Below are positions 1-8,743 of a stretch of 64,000 nt of DNA, piece by piece (the first letter of the stretch is position 1; every line of letters starts with the position of its first letter). Origin of the DNA: Thiocapsa rosea. GTDB taxonomy: Bacteria > Pseudomonadota > Gammaproteobacteria > Chromatiales > Chromatiaceae. Under the pieces are notes generated by a model. The model did not search any database and was not told where the DNA came from. It saw nothing but the letters and a program-made list of their open reading frames with translations. The stretch is from positions 1,038,501 through 1,102,500 of the forward strand of contig NZ_RBXL01000001.1 of the NCBI RefSeq assembly GCF_003634315.1. The letters are read 5' to 3'. The translations under genes and the position numbers were made by a program.

Positions 1-650
1 AGCTCGCCATGGCCATCCTGCCGGTCTTCGTGCTCATCACGACCGTCCGCTCGGTGGCCGGAGATCGCGAGGCCGGCGTCTACGAATACCTACTCTCGCT
101 GCCCATCGGTCTGGCGCCGTGGTACTGGGGCAAGCTCGCGGGGCGTTTCCTGGTTGTCTTCCTGCCCGTGTTCCTCGCGATGGTCGGCGCCATCGTCTGG
201 GGCTCGGTGAAAGGGGCCGCCGTGCCCTGGGTGCTCTTCATCTGGTACACGGCGCTGCTGATGGCGCTGGCCTGGTGTTTCCTGGGCATCGGCATGCTGC
301 TCTCGACCCTCAGCCGCTCGGCCGATGTGGCCCAGGCGTCCGCCTTCGTCGTTTGGCTGACGCTCCTGCTGTTCCTGGATCTCATCCTGCTCGGCACCCT
401 GATCCGCAATCAGATCCCGCCCGAGACGGTCGTCGGCATCGCCCTGGCCAACCCCATGCAGGTCTTCCGTACCGCAGCGATGCTCCTGCTCGATTCGCAG
501 CTGGTCATGCTCGGCCCCTCCGCCTACGTCATCCTCGACAACTTCGGGCAGGCCGGGTACATGGCCTACGCCATTGTCTACCCGATGCTGGTCGGCACCG
601 CGTGTGCATTCGGCGGTTATCTGCTTTTCCGTCGCGGCGACCTGCCGTAA
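1..650 (+). CDS. ABC-2 type membrane permease, NosY-like (5' partial)
   Basis: Hydrophobic protein resembling the permease of copper-processing/NosY-type ABC-2 exporters. The frame is open to the window edge; the first visible ATG is at 9 and is unlikely to be the real start. The visible 213 residues include the cytoplasmic segment typical of the family (SVAGDREAGVYEYLLSLPI at about 15-35), then about five membrane helices at roughly 45-70, 75-105, 112-135, 165-180 and 190-208. Its ATPase partner must lie upstream, outside the window. The substrate cannot be read from the permease alone; assignment to the NosY group is by family resemblance. Confidence 0.75.
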   Translation, partial: LAMAILPVFVLITTVRSVAGDREAGVYEYLLSLPIGLAPWYWGKLAGRFLVVFLPVFLAMVGAIVWGSVKGAAVPWVLFIWYTALLMALAWCFLGIGMLLSTLSRSADVAQASAFVVWLTLLLFLDLILLGTLIRNQIPPETVVGIALANPMQVFRTAAMLLLDSQLVMLGPSAYVILDNFGQAGYMAYAIVYPMLVGTACAFGGYLLFRRGDLP

Positions 651-716
651 GACCCCGTCGTGCACGGGGCTGGAGCGGGGCGGCGGTATGTCGTCCCGAC
701 ACCCGCCGAGCGCACG

Positions 717-1139
717 TCAATTCACCGAGGCGAACTGCAAGGGCGCACCCGAGCGATCGAAGGCCAGATAGGTGCCGACCTGCCCGATCCGCACGGACTC
801 GACCATCCGATCGAGCGCCTCCTCGACCGCGAGCGGCGTCGGCTCGCGATTGGCGACCCCGGGCAGGGCGGCCACGAAGAACACGGCCCAATCCTCGATA
901 TTCCCGTCGGCCTCCTCGACAAAGGTCGAAAACCCCCCGATCTCGTACGGCGCCTTGTCCACGCAAACCACCGGCGCCAGATGCCCGCCTTGGCCGGCCT
1001 TATAGCGCTCCGCTTGCTCGGGCGTGTGCCCATCCGGAAGCTCGTTGCGCGTGAACACGAACAGCAATTGCTGGGGCTCGGGCTGCCGCCGCGCCAGGTG
1101 CAGAAAATCGTCGAAGGATGTCAGCTCGATCGGTTTCAT
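717..1139 (-). CDS. conserved hypothetical protein (about 140 aa)
   Basis: Small soluble protein starting MKPIELTSFDDFL. I chose the ATG at 1139 over the longer frame to 1196 because family members begin at this point and the extra 19 residues look like untranslated sequence. It has the pattern of a conserved proteobacterial family (QPEPQQLLFVFTRNELP near residue 20, then a Gly/His stretch and a VCVDKAP motif near 60). Databases sometimes label such proteins ribonucleotide reductase subunit alpha, but it is far too short and lacks every reductase motif, so I treat the function as unknown. It stands alone between the permease and another hypothetical gene. Confidence 0.7.
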   Translation of the reverse strand: MKPIELTSFDDFLHLARRQPEPQQLLFVFTRNELPDGHTPEQAERYKAGQGGHLAPVVCVDKAPYEIGGFSTFVEEADGNIEDWAVFFVAALPGVANREPTPLAVEEALDRMVESVRIGQVGTYLAFDRSGAPLQFASVN

Positions 1140-1300
1140 GGCTGTGATGACCTCGCCTCTTTGGTGGTGTTTGATTCGGTGCTGTCGACCGGCCATCCGG
1201 CGACTGACTCACGCCAGAGACTCGGCGTTCATCAGTCTCTTACGCACGAATAACCAACCGCAGAAGTCAGAGTATCGACCTCACGACCAACAGCGTCAAT

Positions 1301-1954
1301 TCACCCCACAGGCCGATCGCGATCCGACACCGTCACGAGATAGTTGTATCTCCCCGGACCACAGCGACGCTCCAGCTGCTTGACGATGCGCCGCTGCATC
1401 GCCGTCGTATCGTTCGGCCCGTTGATATAGAAGGGCTTGCCGTCCTTCCCGAAGGTGAAGGACACCGGGCAGGCGCCGGCATCGATATCCCCGAAAATCA
1501 ACCGGGCAATCCGGTAGTCTGCGTGCGGCTCGAAGCCGAGGTCCTTGGCGTAGGCCAAGGCGTCCTCGACCAGCTTGCGCGCATAGCTCGGATCCCGGGC
1601 CTCGAACGACTCCGTCGGATTCCCTTGGATGCGGGCCAGGACGGTCGGATACTCGGCCGCGTCGACAATCTTGTACAAGGCGTTCTTGATGCCCAAACAA
1701 AAAACATCCACCACCATCCCGACGACGGCATAGCGCCCATCCGGCAGACTCCGGCTCACCCAGACCGTGCCGATGCCCAGCTCGAAGATATTCGACGGGA
1801 CAAAGACGTCCGCGATCGGCGCCCGGCCCACGTTGGCCCATACGCGCGCCTGGGATAAGGCTCCCGGCAGCTCCGAAGCCGCCGGCTTGGTCTGCCGGCG
1901 TTTCAGCTCACGCTTGGCCCGCTTCTTCTGCAATGCCTTTTGATCGAGCGCCAT
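1301..1954 (-). CDS. conserved hypothetical protein, 217 aa
   Basis: Soluble protein with a strongly basic N-terminus (about 20 residues rich in Lys and Arg) followed by an alpha/beta body. Near the C-terminus is GKDGKPFYINGPNDT, a motif I recall from hypothetical proteins of bacteria often carrying SEC-C zinc motifs, though no SEC-C cysteines are seen here. No signal peptide or membrane segment. Codon use is typical of the GC-rich host. Function unknown; the conserved-looking composition and length support a real gene. Confidence 0.7.
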   Translation of the reverse strand: MALDQKALQKKRAKRELKRRQTKPAASELPGALSQARVWANVGRAPIADVFVPSNIFELGIGTVWVSRSLPDGRYAVVGMVVDVFCLGIKNALYKIVDAAEYPTVLARIQGNPTESFEARDPSYARKLVEDALAYAKDLGFEPHADYRIARLIFGDIDAGACPVSFTFGKDGKPFYINGPNDTTAMQRRIVKQLERRCGPGRYNYLVTVSDRDRPVG

Positions 1955-2005
1955 AGAGAGTCCTCGTGGTTTTTCGTTGAAGGATCGTTATCCGGATCTT
2001 TCTTC

Positions 2006-2146
2006 ATGATGGGCGTTGCAGCGTATGCATGGAATCCCCTCAGCCATCACCGCTGGCTCTGCGGCGAGGACGCCGACGACGACCCGTTCACCGAAACCCA
2101 GCTCGATCTGTTCGAGAACGCCTTCGACGATCCGCTGCCCTTCTGA
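2006..2146 (+). CDS. possible small acidic protein, 46 aa
   Basis: A short frame beginning at the ATG-ATG of position 2006, ending in an acidic tail (DADDDPFTETQLDLFENAF). It is divergent from the 217-aa gene and starts about 50 bases from that gene's start codon. The tail looks protein-like rather than random, but there is no recognised family and no strong ribosome binding site, so this is a weak call. Confidence 0.3.
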   Translation: MMGVAAYAWNPLSHHRWLCGEDADDDPFTETQLDLFENAFDDPLPF

Positions 2147-2371
2147 GCGACCCGCGCCCGGCGGGTCGCCATCCGCCGGGAGCCGTCCTCGCTTGCGCCC
2201 GACCCGGGCGCGTCGACCACCCCGCCGCGTACCCGACAGGCTGCCTTCGCACTCCTCGCACTCCTCCACCTGCCGACACTATGCCACCGGGGTCATCAGT
2301 GCGGGAAAGGTGTGGGCATTCGTCGCGAAACAATTCTGGAATTGGGCGGTGAAATAAAGCGAGCGACAACA

Positions 2372-2749
2372 CCGCGTCAGCCCGAGCCGGTTCACCGCAT
2401 AGCGCGTCTCCAGCTCCGGATTCAGAGCATGCGCGGCCTTGAAGTACGCCACCTACAAGGTGCGCCCAGAGCACTTGAAACCATGGCGCAGGGTGGCCAA
2501 GGCCCCGTTCCGGTCCATCCACTTTCAGAGATCGCCGAGCACCTGCTCGCCGGTGCGCTCGCCATGCAGCGCCTCCAGTTTGGCCCACTCCTTGGGTTGG
2601 GTCTCTCGGATGAAGCCCAGAACCATATCAGGGAAGATGGCCCGCTCGCGGTCGAAACCCTCCGGCGCGACCCGCACGTAGCCGCTCGCGAGCAGGTGGG
2701 CCTCGATGACGGTTTCGAAGGCGGCTTCAGAGCGGAAGTCGTTGTGCAT
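2372..2749 (-). pseudogene. hsdR: hsdR N-terminal remnant (type I restriction enzyme R subunit)
   Basis: Reading leftward from the ATG at 2749 gives MHNDFRSEAAFETVIEAHLL and continues through FDRERAIFPDMVLGFIRETQ, the usual N-terminal nuclease-domain start of HsdR. After GEQVLGDL an in-frame TGA (2525-2527) replaces the expected Cys codon, homology then resumes (KWMDRNGALATLRHGFKC), and a second stop TAG occurs at 2453-2455. Similarity fades near 2372. The matching C-terminal piece lies at 5576 on the opposite strand. Clearly non-functional. Confidence 0.85.
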
Positions 2750-2857
2750 GCGGGCATCCTGAATGGGCTGCGAACGGGGTGTAGGCGCAATCATCGCATC
2801 AACTGCTTGACTGCTTGACTGCTTGCCGCACTATATCCGTGTCGATATATTTCAGGT

Positions 2858-3184
2858 ATGAAACCGATGCGATTCCTTGGCAACTCGCTCAAATGCTAAC
2901 GCTCCTTCCCGCCGGACGCACGTCAGGATGCAGGGCGCCAGCTTGAGTTGGTGCAGCGTGGCCAACGTCCCAATGACTCAAAACCCATGGCAACCATCGG
3001 CGAGGGTGTCGAGGAACTGCGAATTTGGGATGAAGCTGGCACCTTTCGGGTCATCTACACGGCGCGGCTGGCAGATGCCGTCTATGTTCTCCATGCCTTC
3101 CAGAAAATGACCCAAACGACCGCAAAACGCGAGATTGAAATTGCCAGGGCGGGTTTCAACCAACTGACACGGGGCCACCCATGA
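2858..3184 (+). pseudogene. RelE/HigB-type toxin gene with in-frame stop at codon 14
   Basis: From the ATG at 2858 the frame reads MKPMRFLGNSLKC, then TAA at 2897-2899, then RSFPPDARQDAGRQLELVQR and a full Gp49-like (PF05973) toxin body with VEELRIWDEAGTFRVIYTA and AVYVLHAFQK. Family members continue through the position of the stop, so this looks like a point-mutation nonsense allele of an otherwise 108-residue toxin. A shorter product from an internal TTG (2948) is conceivable but would lack the first third of the fold. The stop codon overlaps the antitoxin ATG (ATGA), the normal toxin-first arrangement. Confidence 0.85.
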
Positions 3185-3480
3185 GCGACCTTGAGAATGA
3201 CGACAGCGTCGAGACCTACGCCAGCGTTTGGGATGCCATCGCCGACACCCCGGCGGAGGCCGCCAACCTGAAGCTGCGCTCCGAACTGATGGACCAGATC
3301 AGCGCCACCATCGCCTCACGCGGATGGACCCAGAACGAGGCCGCAATGCGCTGCGGGGTGACCCAGCCTCGGATGAACGATTTGCTGCGCGGACGCATTT
3401 CGCGCTTTTCGCTCGATGCCTTGGTCAATATCGCGGCGGCACTCGGGATGCGCGTCGCGGTTCGGCTGGAGGCGGCCTGA
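3181..3480 (+). CDS. XRE-family antitoxin (HTH_37 type)
   Basis: 99 residues with a helix-turn-helix at about 45-95: ATIASRGWTQNEAAMRCGVTQ then PRMNDLLRGRISRFSLDALV, typical of antitoxins paired with Gp49-like RelE toxins. It should bind its own operator and, in an intact system, neutralise the upstream toxin. Overlaps the toxin stop by four bases, so translational coupling was probable. The antitoxin frame is undamaged although the toxin carries an early stop. Confidence 0.85.
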   Translation: MSDLENDDSVETYASVWDAIADTPAEAANLKLRSELMDQISATIASRGWTQNEAAMRCGVTQPRMNDLLRGRISRFSLDALVNIAAALGMRVAVRLEAA

Positions 3481-3484
3481 TTGT

Positions 3485-3665
3485 TTGCGAGGGCTGCGCA
3501 GGAGCGTTCCGTGTGCGATTGATGGCGCTACCAACAGGTGCAAGTCGTTGGTCATCAGCACGAATTCCTTCAGCCGGGAGCGCACGCGCATGAGCGCCTC
3601 TCGCAGCCAGCCGCGTTGAGCGAGCCGGTCGTGGGCGTCGAAGAAGCAGGCCGCGCGGTGATGAC
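3485..3665 (-). pseudogene. REP-associated tyrosine transposase (RAYT) remnant
   Basis: Reverse-strand translation around 3665-3485 gives RGHHRAACFF..., then after a rearranged stretch EFVLMTNDLHLLVAP. These match the N-terminal RGxxRxxCFF and the catalytic HUH-region VLMTNHVHLLV of Y1-type RAYT transposases. The first His of the HxH motif is Asp here. Only a fragment of about 60 codons remains. Length and motif order support a decayed copy. Confidence 0.55.
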
Positions 3666-3814
3666 CGCGCTACACGCGGTCAGCGGCTGATTGTCGATGT
3701 GGAATCGTGCGGGGGCACATGCACTCAACGTTGCGACAACGGCAGGAATTGAGCCAGGCCCCCTTTTACACTAGGGTTCCTTGACGAACAACTTTCTGCG
3801 CGCGTGAGTCAAGT

Positions 3815-5425
3815 TTAAGCCGGCGCAAGTTTGGCCTGCTCGAACAGGTCCGCGAACGCCTGTTGCAGCCGGCTCATGGCGGTGGCGATGGGCCGGTTGG
3901 GCGCCTTCGGGCAGCCGTCGAACAATTGGGACAACCCCGGTCGCAGGATGCGGCTGTGGACCTTGGTGAAGAACAGGGCGACCCGCAGTCCGGCATCGGT
4001 GACCCGGTAGCGATGGCTCTGCGGGATCCGTTCGATGAGGCCATGCAGGCGCAGTCGGCGCAGATCGTAGGTCATGCGTCCGGGTGAGTAGGCGTCCTCG
4101 GGCACCCCCAAGGCTTGGGCCATCCAGGTGCGCATCCCCGCGTGTCGGAAGCCCTCGGGCAGGGTGAGGAACAGGCACAGGGCGGTGAACAGCGCCAAGA
4201 CCCGCGGATCGTCCAGGTGCAGCCCCGGGGCGCGTTGCCCGCCGACCACCTGCGGTTGGGTGACCTGATCGAACACCCCCTCGGCCAGCAGACAGTCCTG
4301 GCTGAGCGTCTCGACCTCGAGCAAGCGACGGTTGGCGGCAAAGCCGATGGCCCGCAGGGCGGGCAGGTTGTTCAAATTCCGTCCGATGCCGAAGTCGTGG
4401 GTGTTGTTGATCGTGGTCTCGGTGCGCAGGGCCCGACCTTCCTTGAAGTACTGCTTGATCTTGGAGGACTTGTAGCCGACATGCAGCGAAGGGATAACCC
4501 CTTGGGTGATGACGCGGGTATGAAAGCTCCCCGGCGTGCGTTTGGTGATCCTCCGGTTGAAGATCAGGCTGACCTTCTCGGGCCGTCCCAAGTCGAGGTT
4601 CTCGCGGATGACCTCCTCGAACAGATGGCGTCCGGACAGCGGTCGGTCGAACACCTGCGTGCGGGCGAACTCCGCCTGCAGGATGGAGAGTTGGAAATTG
4701 TAGCCGGCGGCATGGTCTTCCGCCGTGAAGGGATCCGGGAGCCGTCCCAACCACTTGGCCACCAGTGCGGCGATCGTCGCCTCGTTCAGGTCATCGAGGA
4801 TGCGTTGCGCACGGGCCGGTTCGGCGCAGCTGAGCAACCCGTTGTCCAGCGCCTCGAAGGCAATGCCCGCCTTGGCCAACTGGCGTTTGACGTACTCATG
4901 ACCGTTGAGGCAGACCCGCGCGGTGTAGGGAAAGTAGGAGCAGAACTTGATGAACAGGGGGCCGAAGTCCGCATCCACCAGATAGAAGTAGAAATGGTTG
5001 CACATCACCGTCCCGCGCGTGAACCAGGGGTACGGCTGGCCGGTGTGGGTGCTGATTTTCTTGATCATGCGGAAGCTGGCAAACCGTTCCTGAGCCTTGC
5101 CGATGTACAGGACACCCTCGGGTTGAGCGAAGTCGCGGAGCCGCTCGCGGGTCATGTCGTCTTTGCGCTGTCCCTTGGCGAAGGTCACGATCTCCACGCC
5201 CTCGCGTTGCGCAAACCCCTCGATCGCCTTGACGAAGGCGTGACTGATCGGGGCCATCAACACCGTGGAGGCGACCTTGGCACCACGATGGACCTTGAAG
5301 AAGTTGGCTACCCCGCCGCCGGTCTGCAGCCGCGGTTGATACAGGTTGAGATACAGCCGGTCGATTCCTTCGAGATCCAGCGTGACCCGATCGTTCAGCA
5401 ACTCACCGACGGTTTGGTCTAACAT
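3815..5425 (-). CDS. unclassified repeated protein, 536 aa, possibly transposon-related
   Basis: Large soluble protein starting MLDQTVGELLNDRVTLDLEG. I recognise it as a member of a widespread bacterial family of about 500 residues with no assigned function. Conserved-looking blocks are KFCSYFPYTARVCLNGHEYV (about 185-205), ALRTETTINNTHDFGIGRNL (about 335-355) and a C-terminal winged-helix-like part (MTYDLRRLRLHGLIERIPQS, about 445-470) suggesting DNA binding. A truncated 3' copy lies at 16412-16997, and both copies share sequence beyond the stop codon, so the gene behaves like part of a mobile element. No DDE, HUH or tyrosine recombinase motif was identified. A 12-bp inverted repeat lies just upstream. 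Confidence 0.75.
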   Translation of the reverse strand: MLDQTVGELLNDRVTLDLEGIDRLYLNLYQPRLQTGGGVANFFKVHRGAKVASTVLMAPISHAFVKAIEGFAQREGVEIVTFAKGQRKDDMTRERLRDFAQPEGVLYIGKAQERFASFRMIKKISTHTGQPYPWFTRGTVMCNHFYFYLVDADFGPLFIKFCSYFPYTARVCLNGHEYVKRQLAKAGIAFEALDNGLLSCAEPARAQRILDDLNEATIAALVAKWLGRLPDPFTAEDHAAGYNFQLSILQAEFARTQVFDRPLSGRHLFEEVIRENLDLGRPEKVSLIFNRRITKRTPGSFHTRVITQGVIPSLHVGYKSSKIKQYFKEGRALRTETTINNTHDFGIGRNLNNLPALRAIGFAANRRLLEVETLSQDCLLAEGVFDQVTQPQVVGGQRAPGLHLDDPRVLALFTALCLFLTLPEGFRHAGMRTWMAQALGVPEDAYSPGRMTYDLRRLRLHGLIERIPQSHRYRVTDAGLRVALFFTKVHSRILRPGLSQLFDGCPKAPNRPIATAMSRLQQAFADLFEQAKLAPA

Positions 5426-5432
5426 GATGGCA

Positions 5433-5520
5433 GGCCCCGGTTGACATCTTGGCCACGCGCCACACGCCGCTACGTGCGGCTACTATCGGAAGTTTAGCCT
5501 TCCGTTGCTCAACCGGGGCC
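5433..5520. repeat. inverted repeat upstream of the 536-aa gene
   Basis: Perfect 12-bp arms GGCCCCGGTTGA (5433-5444) and TCAACCGGGGCC (5509-5520) enclose 64 bases that contain a second hairpin (GCCGC/GCGGC around 5466-5480). It begins 8 bases from the start codon of the 536-aa gene, so it may be an element end, an operator or a structured leader. Confidence 0.7.
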
Positions 5521-5575
5521 GCCCAACGCCGGGGCTCACCCCATGACTCGTCGGTCTGAGGCGAAGCCTCGCTAG

Positions 5576-6255
5576 ATGAAGTCCCTACTCGGGACTAAAG
5601 GCTTTGCGCGCATCAATGGCATTGCGGACGCCATGGACGCCGTCTACACCAGTGACGAGTCCAAACGGCGTTTCGAGATCCTGGCCCGCCAGCTCTTCGT
5701 TCGATTCCGGGCGCTGCTGATGGAGCCGATGGCCTTCACCTATGCCGAGCGACACGACAACATCGAGGCCATCTACAAGAAACTCACCGAGCGGCGCGAC
5801 ACCGCAGACGTCACCGAGCTTCTGAAGGAGCTGCACCGCATCGTGAATCAGGCCATCCGCGCCGAGGCACCGGGTGACGACCAAACCGAGGGGCTGACCT
5901 ACGATCTCAGCCGGATCGACCTGGAGAGGCTCCGCGACGAGTTCGCGAAGAAGGTCAGGCACAAAGCGACGGCGCTCCAGGACATCCGCGAGATCGTCGA
6001 ACAGAAGCTCGCCGAGATGCTCAGGCACAATCCGAAACGGATGGATGACTACAAGCGCTACCAGGAGATCGTCGCCGACGACAACCGCGAGAAGGACCGG
6101 GTCACGATCGAAGACACCTTCGCCGCCCTGACGGACCTGGTCGGCGGTCTTGATGCCGAGCAGCGACGTGCCGCCGAGGAGGGGCTCAGCGAAGATGAGC
6201 TCGCGCTCTTCGACCTGCTGCAGAAGGAGACGCTCGGCAAAGCGGAACGCGAAAT
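5576..6255 (+). pseudogene. hsdR: hsdR C-terminal remnant
   Basis: The frame from 5576 begins KSLLGTKGFARINGIADAMD and continues through FEILARQLFVRFRALLM and KKVRHKATALQDIREIVEQK, the C-terminal region of HsdR helicase-nuclease subunits, to ALFDLLQKE. Homology starts abruptly at 5576 and stops near 6255, where the sequence switches to a fragment of a HigA-type antitoxin in the other strand. Though 262 codons are open, the helicase and nuclease domains are gone. It faces away from the N-terminal fragment at 2372-2749. Confidence 0.8.
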
Positions 6256-6352
6256 AGACCGCGCCATGACGCCCCGCCTTCACATCGCGAACGGCTTGCA
6301 GCAGTTCCTCGCCGAGAGTGCGCTTGGCATCGCGTTCAAGGAACTCCTTGCA
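6256..6352 (-). pseudogene. HigA-type antitoxin N-terminal fragment
   Basis: Reverse translation gives KEFLERDAKRTLGEELLQAV followed by RDVKAGRHGAVY, almost identical to residues 6-37 of the intact antitoxin at 15032-15337. The homologous stretch begins exactly where hsdR similarity ends, marking a recombination junction. The HTH part is absent. Confidence 0.75.
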
Positions 6353-6436
6353 GCAACGGGATGAGCTAAAATTAGGCAAATGGTCCTTGAAGGTGCAGGC
6401 TATTGCACTGAGCACATATCAGAAACAGCAGGCACG

Positions 6437-8743
6437 ATGTCTCCGACGGTTCGCTGTGTGGTCTCGGGCGGACGCCGCCGCGGTTGGGTGGCACTATGCG
6501 TTGTGTGGCTGTTCGCAGCGACCGCCTCGCCTGCCGCGCCGCTCGCCGACAGCCAAACGCAGTCCGCATCTCCAGTCGAATTGACGCCGGCCGAGCAGGT
6601 CTTTCTCCGCGCCCATCCAGTCATCACGCTCGGCACCGGTGATAGCTGGGACCCCTACGTCATCGTCGGTCAAGACGGTGCCGTCACCGGCTACGACGCC
6701 GACGTGCTCGACCGCATCGCAGCATTGACCGGGCTGCGCGTGCGGCTCCTGCCGGGAGACTGGCGCGAGCGCCAGGAGCAGGCCCGCAGCCGTGCAATCG
6801 ACGGGCTCAGTACCGGCGCCGTGCACCCGGAACGCGCCGAGCATTTGAGCTTCTCCGCACCTTATATCCGGCTGCATAAATACCTGTTGGTCCCGAAAGG
6901 CAACCCGCTGAGCCTCGGTGCCCGCGACGACCTCGCGGGGCGCACGATCGCGCTCCATCGCGGCAATCTGTTCGACGAGAAGGTCGCCAGCGGCTTTCCG
7001 CACGCCGGCATCCTGCGGTTCGACACGGTCGATGAGATCATCGATGCGGTCACCACCGGCGGCGCCGATGCCACCTTCGACAACGGCTCACTGCTGTATC
7101 GGGCCAACCGTCTTGGTCGGCCCTTCCTGCAATTTGCCTTCGACCTCAACGAACCGCTGGACCTGGTGTTTGCCGTTCGCAACGACTGGCCGGAAGCCAT
7201 CGCGATCATCGACAAGGGGCTGACGGCCATGGGCGAGGCCGAGCGCACGCGTTTGCAGGCGCGCTGGTTCCTATCACCGCTGAATACGCCGACCGGCACC
7301 GACGAAATCGTACTGAGTGACGAGGAACGGTCTTTCCTGGACCGATTGGGGCCGATTCGACTGTGCATCGATCCCGACTGGATGCCCTTTGATGGCCTGA
7401 CGGCGGACGGTCGCAGCCAGGGCATCATGTCGGACCTGTTGAAATTGGCGCTCGAACGGCTGGGCCACACGACGCAGTTGGTGCGCACCGCGAGTTGGAG
7501 CGAGACGCTCCAGCTTGCGCATGATGGGCACTGCGACATCGTCTCCGCTGTCGCCATCACCCCGGAGCGCGCGGAATACCTGGACTTCACCGGGTCCCTG
7601 TTGTCGGAGCCGATGGTCGTCGTCGTCCGCGAAGACGCACGATTCGAGGGCACTTTGGATGCGCACGCGGATCAGCGCTTCGTCATGGTGGCCGGACACG
7701 CCGGCATCGACATGTTGCGCCGCGCGCACCCGGCGCTCGCCATCGAAACGGTGCCGGACGTGGTCACGGCGATGCGCGCTGTGTCCCTCGGGCATGTGTT
7801 CGGCTATATCGACCTGCTGCCGACCGTCGCCTACGCCGCCCGTGAGCATGGCATCCTGAACGTCAAGGTCGCCGGCGATCTGCCGCAGCGTTACGAATTG
7901 GCGATCGGCGTGCGCAAGGGGCTCCCGTTGCTGCATTCCAGCCTATCGCGAGCGGTGGCCGCAGTGCCAGCGCGGGAGATCCGCACGGTGCGCGACCGCT
8001 GGATCTCGGTGCGCTACGAGCAGCCTATCGACCTTTTGCGGTTCTGGCCCTGGGCACTCGCGCTCGCCCTGGCGGTGCTCGGCGTCTTGGTCTGGAACCA
8101 CCACCTGCAACGGCTCAATGCCGCACTGCGCGCAGCCAATACACGGATCGAACGACTAATCATCACCGACGGACTCACCGGCCTTTACAACCGTCGGCAC
8201 TTCCAGGAGCGGCTGCCGTCCGAGTGGCAGCGCGCCGCGCGCGAGCAGCGAACGCTGCACCTTCTGCTCGCAGACATCGATCATTTCAAAGAGTACAACG
8301 ACCATTACGGCCATCCGGCAGGCGACGAGGTGTTGCGACAGATCGGAGCCTTGTTGATCCAACTGACGCGACGCGCCGGTGATCTGGCCTTTCGCACCGG
8401 CGGCGAGGAGTTCGCGGTGATGTTCACGGAGGCCAACGCGGACAATGCAGAACGTTTGCGCGTCGCCGTCGAGGCGCTCGGGATCGAACACGTGGCTAGC
8501 GATACCGCGCCGGTCGTCACCCTGTCGATTGGATTCCTGATGGCTTGTCCAGCTGATATCCGCAACGGCGACCCACCGCTCACCGACTGGGACGAGATCT
8601 ACACCCGTGCCGACGCGCTCCTCTACCAGGCCAAGGCGCGCGGACGCAACCAGGTGGTGAGCGCAGTCTGGCGAGCGGCGGAAGCCGACCAGCCCACCGG
8701 GGTCGCCGCCACGCTATCGGCGAGACAAAAGGGGGCCGGGTGA
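6437..8743 (+). CDS. membrane diguanylate cyclase with tandem periplasmic solute-binding domains
   Basis: Makes cyclic di-GMP from two GTP in response to a periplasmic ligand. I chose ATG 6437 because a signal sequence follows (basic residues then VALCVVWLFAATASPAAPLA). Two SBP_bac_3 (family 3 solute-binding) domains occupy about 55-285 and 310-530, then a membrane helix (FWPWALALALAVLGVLVW, about 537-555), a short linker and a GGDEF domain. The active site is GGEEF at about 655-659 with an inhibitory RxxD site (RAGD) five residues upstream, so product feedback is expected. The last codon is followed by a TGA that lies at the 3' end of the neighbouring group II intron, so the native C-terminus may have been altered by a few residues. 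Confidence 0.9.
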   Translation: MSPTVRCVVSGGRRRGWVALCVVWLFAATASPAAPLADSQTQSASPVELTPAEQVFLRAHPVITLGTGDSWDPYVIVGQDGAVTGYDADVLDRIAALTGLRVRLLPGDWRERQEQARSRAIDGLSTGAVHPERAEHLSFSAPYIRLHKYLLVPKGNPLSLGARDDLAGRTIALHRGNLFDEKVASGFPHAGILRFDTVDEIIDAVTTGGADATFDNGSLLYRANRLGRPFLQFAFDLNEPLDLVFAVRNDWPEAIAIIDKGLTAMGEAERTRLQARWFLSPLNTPTGTDEIVLSDEERSFLDRLGPIRLCIDPDWMPFDGLTADGRSQGIMSDLLKLALERLGHTTQLVRTASWSETLQLAHDGHCDIVSAVAITPERAEYLDFTGSLLSEPMVVVVREDARFEGTLDAHADQRFVMVAGHAGIDMLRRAHPALAIETVPDVVTAMRAVSLGHVFGYIDLLPTVAYAAREHGILNVKVAGDLPQRYELAIGVRKGLPLLHSSLSRAVAAVPAREIRTVRDRWISVRYEQPIDLLRFWPWALALALAVLGVLVWNHHLQRLNAALRAANTRIERLIITDGLTGLYNRRHFQERLPSEWQRAAREQRTLHLLLADIDHFKEYNDHYGHPAGDEVLRQIGALLIQLTRRAGDLAFRTGGEEFAVMFTEANADNAERLRVAVEALGIEHVASDTAPVVTLSIGFLMACPADIRNGDPPLTDWDEIYTRADALLYQAKARGRNQVVSAVWRAAEADQPTGVAATLSARQKGAG

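Noticed and set aside
717-1139. Naming this gene ribonucleotide reductase subunit alpha
   Set aside because: A label attached to similar short proteins, but the protein has none of the reductase motifs and is about one fifth of the needed length.
5576-6364. The 262-codon frame as an intact gene
   Set aside because: It begins abruptly within HsdR homology and ends in antisense antitoxin sequence, so it is a composite relic.
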